Shown one piece after another: positions 1-5,223 of a stretch of 6,195 nucleotides of DNA. A program made the position numbers and the translations under genes. This stretch comes from Bacillota bacterium (GTDB taxonomy: Bacteria; Bacillota; Bacilli; Alicyclobacillales; SLC66). Under the pieces are notes generated by a model, which saw only the letters and a list, made by a program, of their open reading frames with translations, was not told the DNA's origin and ran no database searches. The stretch spans positions 3,349 through 9,543 of the forward strand of contig JAKACR010000095.1 in assembly GCA_021821225.1 (NCBI GenBank), given 5' to 3'. Each line of letters opens with the position of its first letter. Position 1 is the stretch's first letter.

Positions 1-115
1 GCACCACGGCGGCCGCTGTTTCATCACAGCTCGTCTCGATGGCGAGGATATCCACCGGCTGTCCCGTCATCCGGTCGCTTTCGTAGCGCGCCCTCATCCG
101 TTCACTCCAGGACAT
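1..115 (-). CDS. tsaD: TsaD, tRNA t6A threonylcarbamoyltransferase (N-terminal fragment)
   Basis: Only the first 38 codons are present; the gene continues past the left edge. TsaD transfers the threonylcarbamoyl group from threonylcarbamoyl-AMP to A37 of ANN-decoding tRNAs in the cytoplasm, working with TsaB and TsaE. The visible N-terminus carries the family signature VDILAIETSCDETAAAVV at about residues 21-38, the first strand and loop of the ASKHA fold. The ATG at 113-115 is chosen because an AGGAGG lies 6 bases upstream. This gives a short extra N-terminal stretch (MSWSERMRARYESDRMTGQP) before the conserved core; in-frame ATGs at 95-97 and 68-70 are alternatives. The gene overlaps the end of rimI by 14 bp and is the last visible member of the operon. 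Identification is firm despite the short length, because the signature is distinctive and TsaB, TsaE and RimI are beside it. Confidence 0.93.
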   Translation of the reverse strand, partial: MSWSERMRARYESDRMTGQPVDILAIETSCDETAAAVV

Positions 116-593
116 CGGGAACCTCCTGTACCGGAGGAACATGGGCCCACATGATGAGCGCATCTTCATGGTTGTCCGTATAGTATCCTTTGCGCACGCC
201 CGCATCGACAAAACCGAGCTTGCGGTAGAGGCGCTTCGCCACTTCGTTTGACACCCGCACCTCCAGCGTCATGCGTCTGGCGCCCCGCGCCGACGCTTCC
301 GCCATCATCATGCGCAACAGGCGCTCGCCGTTTTTCTTTCCCCTGTGCTCGGGGTACACGGCGATATTGGTCACATGCGCCTCGTCGACAATCACCCACA
401 TGCCGCCGTATCCAATCATCTGCGGGCCGCTGTACATCACGAGATACTCCGCAAAATGATTGTCCATCAGTTCGCCCGCAAACGCGTTGCGCGACCACGG
501 CGCGGAGAATGAAGCCCGTTCGATGCGCAGCACTTCATCCAGATCGCGCATCGTCATGCGGCGAAAGGTGACCAGACCGTCCTCACTGGTCAT
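102..593 (-). CDS. rimI: RimI-type N-terminal (ribosomal protein S18-alanine) acetyltransferase
   Basis: A GNAT-fold acetyltransferase of 163 residues that moves acetyl from acetyl-CoA to protein N-termini, classically alanine of ribosomal protein S18. The core begins at VTFRRMTMRDLDEVLRIE (8-25), followed by the SFSAPW motif (28-33). The acetyl-CoA-binding motif A is HVTNIAVYPEHRGKKNGERL (73-92), and RimI-typical elements follow: LEVRVSN (110-116), RLYRKLGF (121-128) and YYTDNHEDALIMW (137-149). By family knowledge, Glu111 and Tyr123 are the likely catalytic pair. Motif A reads RGKKNG rather than the commoner RGxGxG/A, so the middle glycine is replaced. The ATG at 591-593 overlaps the tsaB stop by 11 bp. 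A GTG at 618-620 with GGAGG 9 bases upstream is a credible alternative adding nine residues, and the adjacent GTG at 594-596 is another. The frame stays open further upstream, but that part is shadow inside tsaB. Placement between tsaB and tsaD is the usual Bacillota arrangement. Confidence 0.93.
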   Translation of the reverse strand: MTSEDGLVTFRRMTMRDLDEVLRIERASFSAPWSRNAFAGELMDNHFAEYLVMYSGPQMIGYGGMWVIVDEAHVTNIAVYPEHRGKKNGERLLRMMMAEASARGARRMTLEVRVSNEVAKRLYRKLGFVDAGVRKGYYTDNHEDALIMWAHVPPVQEVPDVLE

Positions 594-1335
594 CACGCGC
601 GCTTGTCCGGTGTCTGGCACGCCATCTCGCCTCCGCCTCCGCCAACTGAAGATACCTTGGAACAAGTATGTGCGCATCCTGCCCATATCCGCCCTCCTTC
701 CCATCCGCCGACCGGCGGGCGAGTTCAGGCAATGCCAGTTCATACACGTGCTCCGCCCGCACATGAGCGATGCGTTCATAGACCGCACACGCTTCGCGGC
801 TTTCCGCGGGGAGCTGCTCCAGCACGGCGTCCGCCGCATCGCCCACCAGCGCGATGCGCGATGCCCCGGACGCCGTCAACTCGCGCGCAAGCGTCGCGCA
901 GGGCACACGCCGTTCCTCCAACACAACTTTCCAGATGCCGCTTTGCTGCGCGTAAGCGCCCGCGTACGCATCGCCGCGACGCGCGTCAAACACCGCGGCG
1001 ATCAGTTCGGCCCCGCGCGCGGCATACGCGGCGGCGCTGAGCGACGACACGCCGACGACCGGCACGTCAAGCTGGTAGGCGATCATCTTCGCCGCCGTAA
1101 CGCCGATGCGCACACCCGTGTAGGATCCGGGACCGACGCCGACCGCGACACCTTCCACATCCTGCGCGGCGACGCCGACGGTATCCATCAGCCCGTCCAG
1201 CAGCGGATGCAGCAGCGCCGCGTGCGCGTGGCGGATGCGAAGCGACTGCGTTGCGAAGATATTGCCAAACAGATCGCCGATGGCCAGAGCCAATGTCGGC
1301 GTCGCCGTATCGAGTGCTATGACGGCCACGGCCAC
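583..1335 (-). CDS. tsaB: TsaB, t6A biosynthesis scaffold/partner of TsaD
   Basis: TsaB is a catalytically inactive TsaD paralogue that heterodimerises with TsaD and recruits TsaE during tRNA t6A37 synthesis. The 250 residues (usual length about 220-240) start with the ASKHA strand VIALDTATPTLALAIGD (5-21). They contain an HAALLHPLLDGLM helix (38-50), the diagnostic GPGSYTGVRIGVTAAKMIA block (69-87), the GVSSLSAAA segment (95-103) and the C-terminal P-RYLQLAEAE element (226-235). The start lies inside the end of tsaE. A GTG at 1333-1335 is chosen; a GTG two codons later (1327-1329) fits almost as well. Neither has a strong ribosome binding site (GAAA only), so translation is probably coupled to tsaE, with which it overlaps by 19 bp. 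The reading frame is open well upstream, but those codons lack family similarity. Identification is secure. Confidence 0.94.
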   Translation of the reverse strand: MAVAVIALDTATPTLALAIGDLFGNIFATQSLRIRHAHAALLHPLLDGLMDTVGVAAQDVEGVAVGVGPGSYTGVRIGVTAAKMIAYQLDVPVVGVSSLSAAAYAARGAELIAAVFDARRGDAYAGAYAQQSGIWKVVLEERRVPCATLARELTASGASRIALVGDAADAVLEQLPAESREACAVYERIAHVRAEHVYELALPELARRSADGKEGGYGQDAHILVPRYLQLAEAEARWRARHRTSARDDQ

Positions 1336-1838
1336 ACCAGCTTTCGCGCAGCGTCGTCCGCCGCGCTTCCATAAGCGAAAAGCAGCGCGCGCCGACCGGC
1401 CGACGCAAAAAAGTCCGTCGGCGCCAAGGAAGCTGCCGCATCCTCTAGCCTGATCGCGATCCGTTCCGCGGGGAGCGCCGCCTCGATGAACTCCGCCCAC
1501 TCCACGACGCAAATACCCGCGGCAAATAGATACTCGTCAAACATGTCCAATTCTCCCGCCGCCCGTGCGTCGAGCCGATAAAGATCAATGTGATAAAGCG
1601 GCAGCCGTCCTCCGGAGTACTCCGTCGCCAGCACAAAGGTCGGACTGCCGGCCGGTTCGTCGATCCCGAGCCCCACCGCGATCCCCTGCACCAGCGTGGT
1701 CTTCCCCGCGCCCACCCTGCCGTGAAGCGCCACGACCGCCCCCGGCCACAACCGCTGCGCCAAGGCCGCGCCAAAAAGTCGCGTCGCCGCCGCGTCGCGC
1801 AGAACGAACCCCGCGCGCGCCGTCTCCCGCTCACCCAT
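1317..1838 (-). CDS. tsaE: TsaE, ATPase of the t6A-modification complex
   Basis: A small P-loop ATPase that binds the TsaB-TsaD dimer and drives turnover of t6A synthesis. The 173 residues show the Walker A motif GRVGAGKTTLVQG (40-52) with Lys46 and Thr47. Next come the conserved SPTFVLATEY switch (65-74), YHIDLYRL (82-89, with Asp85) and ICVVEWAEF (109-117), whose Trp-Ala-Glu is the family hallmark. The C-terminal stretch from about 135 is alanine-rich, longer than in most TsaE proteins and not recognisably conserved. The ATG at 1836-1838 overlaps the thiL stop by 8 bp (ATGGGTGA). A G-rich sequence (GGTGGG) stands 7 bases upstream. A GTG at 1848-1850 would add four residues and cannot be excluded. 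Position between thiL and tsaB matches B. subtilis ydiB. Confidence 0.95.
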   Translation of the reverse strand: MGERETARAGFVLRDAAATRLFGAALAQRLWPGAVVALHGRVGAGKTTLVQGIAVGLGIDEPAGSPTFVLATEYSGGRLPLYHIDLYRLDARAAGELDMFDEYLFAAGICVVEWAEFIEAALPAERIAIRLEDAAASLAPTDFFASAGRRALLFAYGSAADDAARKLVWPWPS

Positions 1839-2865
1839 CTTTCGGCCCACCCCGAAAATGGTCGTAGCCAGCGCGGGCCATCGTCTGTCGGCCGCGCGCC
1901 GTCAACAGATCAACGCCGGGTTCGCCCTCTTCCGCACGGCCGATGAACGTCACCCGCACGCCGATTTCCTCCATCAGCGCGAGCAGCCGCCCGGCCTCCC
2001 TTTGCGGCACGGCGCCCACAAGCTGATAGTCCTCCCCGCCTGTGAGCGCGAAATCCACCGCGCTAAGCCCGACTGCGCGCGCATAGTGCCGCAGCGCCGG
2101 CAGCGTCGGAATGCGCTCCTCCTCCACGGCGAGACGCACCCCGCTCGCCTCGGCAATCTCGTGCAACTCGGAACTGAGACCATCACTCACATCGTTCGCG
2201 CACGCGCAAACGCCCATACGCGCCAGGGCCGCTCCCGCCTGCACAGGCGGGAGCGGCCGCCTGTGCCGCGCGCAAAGCGCCGCCATGTCTTCGTCCGCCA
2301 GCGTCGCGCCGGGCTTTTCGTTCACCAGGTGCACATACGCCGCGGCGCCGCCGAGCTCCCCCGTCACAAACAGCAGATCGGCCGGCTTCGCCCCACTGCG
2401 CAAAAGCGGACGCGGACCGACCAGTTCCCCCGTCACCGTCACAGAGAGAACCAGCGGACCGGCCGTTCCCACCACGTCTCCGCCGACCACCGTCATATCA
2501 AACTGTTCGCAGGCATCCGCCATACCTTCGTAAATCTGGACCAGTCTGTCCACTTCTTCCTCGGCCGGCACCGCCAGCGCCACAAGCGCATGCCGCGGCA
2601 CGGCGCCCATGGCCACCACGTCGCTGACAGACGCCGCCAACGCCTTGTATCCGGTGGAACGCGCGTCGATCAGATCCGCGCGAAAATGAACACCTTCGAC
2701 AAGCGCGTCGGTTGTCAGCACAACAGAGCCGTTCATCCGCACAACCGCGGCGTCGTCGCCGATCCCCACCGAAACAGTCCCATCCTCGCGCGCGACGGCC
2801 GCGCGCAGGCGGTCGATCAGTCCAAACTCACCGATGTCACGCACTCGCACAGCTTCTTCTCCCAT
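1831..2865 (-). CDS. thiL: ThiL, thiamine-monophosphate kinase
   Basis: ThiL phosphorylates thiamine monophosphate to the cofactor thiamine pyrophosphate with ATP, the last step of the pathway. The 344 residues match the usual length (about 320-350). The PurM/ThiL-fold motifs occur in order: GIGDDAAV (34-41), TTDALVEGVHF (51-61), ASVSDVVAMGAVP (78-90), VGGDVVGT (127-134), VTGELGGA (167-174), NDVSDGLSSEL (224-234), LTGGEDYQL (274-282) and the C-terminal GYDHF (333-337). The repeated Asp residues in the first four blocks are the metal/ATP ligands in the family. The ATG at 2863-2865 is preceded directly by GTG (2866-2868), which has AGGA 9 bases upstream; either may be used. An ATG at 2932-2934 is in frame but lies between the -10 box and the predicted transcription start, so it is rejected. 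It is the first gene of the thiL-tsaE-tsaB-rimI-tsaD operon. Confidence 0.96.
   Translation of the reverse strand: MGEEAVRVRDIGEFGLIDRLRAAVAREDGTVSVGIGDDAAVVRMNGSVVLTTDALVEGVHFRADLIDARSTGYKALAASVSDVVAMGAVPRHALVALAVPAEEEVDRLVQIYEGMADACEQFDMTVVGGDVVGTAGPLVLSVTVTGELVGPRPLLRSGAKPADLLFVTGELGGAAAYVHLVNEKPGATLADEDMAALCARHRRPLPPVQAGAALARMGVCACANDVSDGLSSELHEIAEASGVRLAVEEERIPTLPALRHYARAVGLSAVDFALTGGEDYQLVGAVPQREAGRLLALMEEIGVRVTFIGRAEEGEPGVDLLTARGRQTMARAGYDHFRGGPKDG
2227..2258. repeat. Perfect 15-bp inverted repeat inside thiL
   Basis: The arms GGCCGCTCCCGCCTG (2227-2241) and its exact complement (2244-2258) are separated by only two bases. A second perfect inverted repeat, GCACAGGCGG (2241-2250) with CCGCCTGTGC (2257-2266), overlaps it and shares the middle arm, so the two hairpins exclude each other. 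The DNA encodes the conserved ThiL segment RRPLPPVQAGAALA (residues about 202-215), so it is not an insertion into the gene. There is no T-tract on either side, so a terminator is unlikely. The function, if any, is unknown. Confidence 0.85.
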
Positions 2866-2868
2866 CAC

Positions 2869-2900
2869 GCCGTCTTTTCCTGCGACGGCAACAGGCCGTC
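2869..2900 (-). promoter_or_regulatory. thiL leader with two alternative hairpins near the start codon
   Basis: In the transcribed (minus) direction the leader reads GACGGC (2900-2895), five bases, GCCGTC (2889-2884), GCAGGAAAA, GACGGC (2874-2869), then GTG-ATG. The central GCCGTC can pair perfectly with either flanking GACGGC. The upstream pairing leaves the AGGA ribosome binding site free. The downstream pairing puts it in a 9-base loop immediately before the start codon. Regulation of translation by this switch is an inference; the stems are only 6 bp. Confidence 0.4.
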
Positions 2901-2936
2901 TTGCATCGACAACCCCACACCGACTATCCGGCACCC

Positions 2937-2945
2937 ATTATACCA
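2937..2945 (-). promoter_or_regulatory. Extended -10 promoter for the thiL-tsaEB-rimI-tsaD operon
   Basis: The minus strand reads TGGTATAAT, a perfect -10 hexamer with the TGn extension of housekeeping sigma-A promoters. No good -35 is seen 16-18 bases upstream, as is common for extended -10 promoters. The element touches the TAA stop codon (2946-2948) of the preceding gene. Transcription should begin near 2930, giving a leader of about 65 bases before thiL. Confidence 0.7.
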
Positions 2946-4118
2946 TTAAGCGCCAAGCTGCCGACGGTTCACAAGCAAGATGGACAACGGCAATCTCGTC
3001 ATATGGGCGCCGGGCACCCCCGTGATGACAAACTGCACCACGGCCGTTCCTCCCGGTTGCACGACAGACGGTGATCCGGCTGCGGGCGTGATGTCGTCGA
3101 AATACTTCCACGTACCGCGGCTGAACAGGCTGGCTCCCGGCTTGAAGGTGAAAAACAGCATCGCGAGAGACGATTTCATCGACCACGGCTGCGAGCCGCG
3201 ATTGTGCACACGAGCAGTTATTTTAAGGTATTCCATCTTTATTTTTCCACCACCCACGCCCGTCACCGCCACATGGACATTGGAAACTGCAACGGGCTGC
3301 TCTCCGAGCCGCACGGCCGGATAATTTGCATTGGGACGGCGCAAAAACCACACCAGGTGTGCGGTGCGATCGGCCAACTGATGGAATGGCGGAGCGGGAT
3401 TGGGCGTGAAATACCACAGGACCGCCTTGTGCGGCGGGATCACCTCATTCGGTCCATCCACAAAATATTCCCAGTCATTCATCTGACTCGGGGTCAATTG
3501 TCCCGCGCGTTTGACAATAAACAGCATACCCTGCATGTCGTGCCCGTTAATCGGGGCGTTGCTGTTGTTGACAAGGACGGTCGCAACCGTGAACGCCCGC
3601 GGTGCAAGCTCCATGATCGCAGAACCGGGACGCCCCTTGTTCCCTGCGGACGCCGCGCCCGCCATGGGTCCATACACGCCGGCGGGCCCGTTCACCGCTT
3701 CGCGGGCGGCGATCTGGCGGGTTGTCGGAATGCCCGGAATGATCGCGGTGTTTTGCGACGCGACGGGCGCCAGTGTCGCGAAAAGCGCCGCGCCACCGCC
3801 GTCTCCCGCGGCCGAGTGCGCCCCTGACATGATGGTGTGATCATTCACACCCGTCGGACTGGGCAACGTCCACAGGTGAACGATAAACGCGAAAAGCAGC
3901 ACCGCCACCGCACCGCCCAGCGCGCTCCACTGCAAACGACGACGGCGGATGCGGCGGCGCAAAAACCATTGCTCGCGGCCCGAACGCACCTGGGGTCGCG
4001 ACTCCAGGCGCTTTTGCACCTTATCCTGCAGCGCCTGAGAGAAAACCATCCGGTCAGCGCGCCCCTTGAGCAATGTCTTCAAGTCATCGTCCAACTTGTC
4101 ATCACGCACGTCGGTCAT
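2946..4118 (-). CDS. Putative membrane-bound anti-sigma factor with a duplicated extracytoplasmic domain
   Basis: A 390-residue protein I do not recognise by family name. The layout is an acidic-then-basic cytoplasmic part (1-53), an arginine cluster RRRIRRRR (54-61), one membrane segment WSALGGAVAVLLFAFIVHLW (64-83), a Gly/Ala/Ser/Pro linker (about 84-170), and two outer beta-rich units (about 172-262 and 298-387). The positive cluster predicts N-inside topology. The two units align with each other: MLF near their middle, then DWEYF-VD versus TWKYF-DD, then VIPPHKAVLWYF versus VVQPGGTAVVQF. There is no cysteine, so the HxxxCxxC zinc motif of ZAS anti-sigma factors is absent. The ATG at 4116-4118 overlaps the sigma gene stop (ATGA), with GGAG 8 bases upstream. 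Regulation of the sigma factor is inferred from that coupling and topology. It could instead be a sensor or envelope protein co-expressed with it. Confidence 0.75.
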   Translation of the reverse strand: MTDVRDDKLDDDLKTLLKGRADRMVFSQALQDKVQKRLESRPQVRSGREQWFLRRRIRRRRLQWSALGGAVAVLLFAFIVHLWTLPSPTGVNDHTIMSGAHSAAGDGGGAALFATLAPVASQNTAIIPGIPTTRQIAAREAVNGPAGVYGPMAGAASAGNKGRPGSAIMELAPRAFTVATVLVNNSNAPINGHDMQGMLFIVKRAGQLTPSQMNDWEYFVDGPNEVIPPHKAVLWYFTPNPAPPFHQLADRTAHLVWFLRRPNANYPAVRLGEQPVAVSNVHVAVTGVGGGKIKMEYLKITARVHNRGSQPWSMKSSLAMLFFTFKPGASLFSRGTWKYFDDITPAAGSPSVVQPGGTAVVQFVITGVPGAHMTRLPLSILLVNRRQLGA

Positions 4119-4642
4119 GATCCCCACTCCCCCTCCCACGTGCGCCGGAGTAGTTCCCTGGCGCGGTGCAGGCGCGTCTTCACCGATCCGGCCGTCACCT
4201 GCGTCACATCGGCAATCTCCTCAATGCTCATGCCGCGTCCATAAAACAGCCACACCGCCTCTCTGTACATCTCCGGCAGATTCATCACCGCATTCCATAA
4301 CTCATCGTCCTCCTGGCGCCGCAACATCAGCCGTTCCGGTGAATCGTCCCCCTCCACGTGGGACAGATCGTCGACCGGGACCACGCGCCGCGCCGCCGAA
4401 CGCAGATAGTCCTTCGCGCTATTGACCGCAATCCGCAAAATCCATGTGCGGTAGCTGCTCTCCTGGCGAAAGGAGTCAAGGTGGTCGTACACCTTGACAA
4501 ACACATCCTGACTGATATCCTCGGCTGCGTAGCGGTCCTTCACATAACCGTACACGACGCGAAGCACTTCGTTTCCGTGCGCATCCATCAATTCGCGCAA
4601 GAGCATGAGACGGTCGGTCTCCCCGCTGCGGCCCGCTGACAA
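4115..4642 (-). CDS. RNA polymerase ECF-type sigma factor
   Basis: A 175-residue extracytoplasmic-function sigma factor with only sigma-2 and sigma-4 domains, the normal ECF size. Region 2 spans about 16-82 and includes the core-binding motif AEDISQDVFVKVYDHL (40-55) and the -10-recognising SYRTWILRIAVNSAKDYLR (63-81). Region 4 spans about 113-166, with LPEMYREAVWLFYGRGMSIEEIA (122-144) and the -35-binding helix-turn-helix TAGSVKTRLHRARELLR (150-166). The start is a TTG (4640-4642) with GGAG 10 bases upstream. An in-frame stop lies three codons before it, so the only real alternative is the ATG at 4604-4606, which would remove 12 residues that lie outside the domains. It resembles the SigW/SigX/SigM-like group of Bacillota, but I cannot assign an orthologue. 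Its stop overlaps the putative anti-sigma gene by 4 bp, and an ECF-type promoter lies upstream. Confidence 0.94.
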   Translation of the reverse strand: MSAGRSGETDRLMLLRELMDAHGNEVLRVVYGYVKDRYAAEDISQDVFVKVYDHLDSFRQESSYRTWILRIAVNSAKDYLRSAARRVVPVDDLSHVEGDDSPERLMLRRQEDDELWNAVMNLPEMYREAVWLFYGRGMSIEEIADVTQVTAGSVKTRLHRARELLRRTWEGEWGS

Positions 4643-4671
4643 ACGAGATCAACTCCATCAGACATCCTATG

Positions 4672-4698
4672 GACGAATCAAGTCCCTCTAAGGTTACA
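4672..4698 (-). promoter_or_regulatory. Probable ECF-type autoregulatory promoter
   Basis: The minus strand has TGTAAC (4698-4693), a 17-base spacer, and CGTC (4675-4672). This resembles the TGwAAC-N16/17-CGwC type of promoter used by B. subtilis ECF sigma factors such as SigX and SigM, including the AAC core in the -35. It lies 29 bases upstream of the predicted TTG start, leaving room for a short leader containing GGAG. Autoregulation by the encoded sigma factor is an inference based on the usual behaviour of this class. Confidence 0.6.
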
Positions 4699-4759
4699 CA
4701 AAACAACGGCCGAAGCGCCACCACGAAATTGAAATCGCGAGCGTCCCGCGAACGAACCC

Positions 4760-4781
4760 GCATTTGAGCTGCATTTGAGCT
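4760..4781. repeat. 11-bp tandem direct repeat
   Basis: GCATTTGAGCT occurs twice head to tail (4760-4770 and 4771-4781), followed by GC that starts a third copy. It lies between the T-tract of the DUF2922 terminator and the ECF promoter, about 60 bp upstream of the -35. It could be an activator site or simple sequence slippage; nothing decides between them. Apart from this repeat, the terminator and the promoter, the non-coding stretch 4643-4854 shows nothing recognisable. Confidence 0.75.
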
Positions 4782-4783
4782 GC

Positions 4784-4830
4784 AAAAAAAGTGTCCAGCG
4801 ACCGCCAGACGGACGGTGCGCCGGACACTT
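4784..4830 (-). terminator. Rho-independent terminator downstream of the DUF2922 gene
   Basis: In the minus direction AAGTGTCC (4830-4823) pairs with GGACACTT (4796-4789). The stem extends inward through GGCG/CGCT-type pairs and an inner ACCG/CGGT stem, and it is followed by a run of seven T (4790-4784). It begins 24 bases after the DUF2922 stop codon. It insulates the sigma-factor promoter from transcription arriving from upstream. Confidence 0.92.
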
Positions 4831-4854
4831 GCGCGCACGTTTATCACAAGTCCC

Positions 4855-5073
4855 TTAGGTCAGGGCGATGACAGACGCATCCGTGCTGTTCAGTTTCGCC
4901 TGCACCTTCTTCACGATCCGGCCGGTCGGGAAAGAGAAGATGTCAGCCGCGACGACGGCGTCCATGGCCGCGTTGACGGCGGCGGGATCGACGGGCAAAA
5001 CCGGATTTTGCACCTGCAGGTGCACTGTTTTGTTCAGGCTGGTCAAAAACGACATGATGAGCGTTTCTTTCAT
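4855..5073 (-). CDS. DUF2922 family small protein
   Basis: A 72-residue protein matching the DUF2922 family: a short N-terminal beta segment (TLIMSFLTSLNKTVHLQVQNP, about 4-24), a helix (AAVNAAMDAVVAADIF, about 31-46), then a beta hairpin ending in KKVQAKLNSTDASVIAL (55-71). The function of the family is unknown. It has no signal peptide, membrane segment or cysteine, so it should be cytosolic. The ATG at 5071-5073 has a strong GGAGG 8 bases upstream. It is the second gene of a pair with the DUF1659 gene, a pairing common in Bacilli and Clostridia, and it is followed by a clear terminator. The 145 bp separating the two genes contain the DnaA-box cluster, so the second gene may have its own expression control. 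No other promoter is obvious in that gap. Confidence 0.85.
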   Translation of the reverse strand: MKETLIMSFLTSLNKTVHLQVQNPVLPVDPAAVNAAMDAVVAADIFSFPTGRIVKKVQAKLNSTDASVIALT

Positions 5074-5120
5074 GGCGATTGCCTCCTTCTTTCGGCGCTT
5101 GTCCAGGTGACGAGTCCGGT

Positions 5121-5223
5121 TTGTTCACAGTTGCGTCCAGACTTATCCACAGTTCTCGGCCCTTATCCACAGAATCCCCGCGGTTATCCACAGATGCGAT
5201 CATCAGGCAACCGCATGTTCACA
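5121..5223. promoter_or_regulatory. DnaA-box cluster
   Basis: Three perfect copies of the high-affinity DnaA box TTATCCACA lie on the plus strand at 5143-5151, 5163-5171 and 5184-5192, each followed by G. A one-mismatch copy TTGTTCACA lies at 5121-5129, and a weaker ATGTTCACA at 5215-5223. Spacing is 22, 20 and 21 bp between the first four, about two helical turns, so the boxes face the same side of the DNA. The four best boxes are entirely within the gap between the DUF1659 and DUF2922 genes; the weakest runs across the DUF1659 stop codon. No AT-rich unwinding element or dnaA/dnaN gene is nearby. A titration or regulatory cluster therefore fits better than a replication origin. Confidence 0.8.

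Noticed and set aside
594..839. Upstream extension of the rimI frame to an ATG at 839 (245 residues)
   Set aside because: The added residues are arginine-rich with no acetyltransferase similarity and lie wholly within tsaB; rimI family similarity begins just after 593.
460..1374. Long plus-strand open frame (about 304 codons)
   Set aside because: It is antisense to tsaB and rimI, whose motifs are clear. Its product is Arg/His-rich as expected from GC-rich antisense shadow.
2884..2900. Hairpin GACGGC/GCCGTC as a terminator for the anti-sigma gene
   Set aside because: The stem is only 6 bp and no T-tract follows on either strand.
2866..2934. Longer thiL start at the ATG 2932-2934
   Set aside because: It sits only three bases beyond the -10 hexamer, upstream of the predicted transcript start, and the added residues are not ThiL-like.
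1858..2949. Long plus-strand open frame (about 363 codons)
   Set aside because: Antisense to thiL across its full length, with biased composition and no recognisable domain.
5121..5223. CRISPR array or replication origin for the repeated TTATCCACA region
   Set aside because: The 9-bp repeats with about 11-bp gaps are far too short for CRISPR. There is no AT-rich unwinding region and no dnaA/dnaN, so an origin is not supported.
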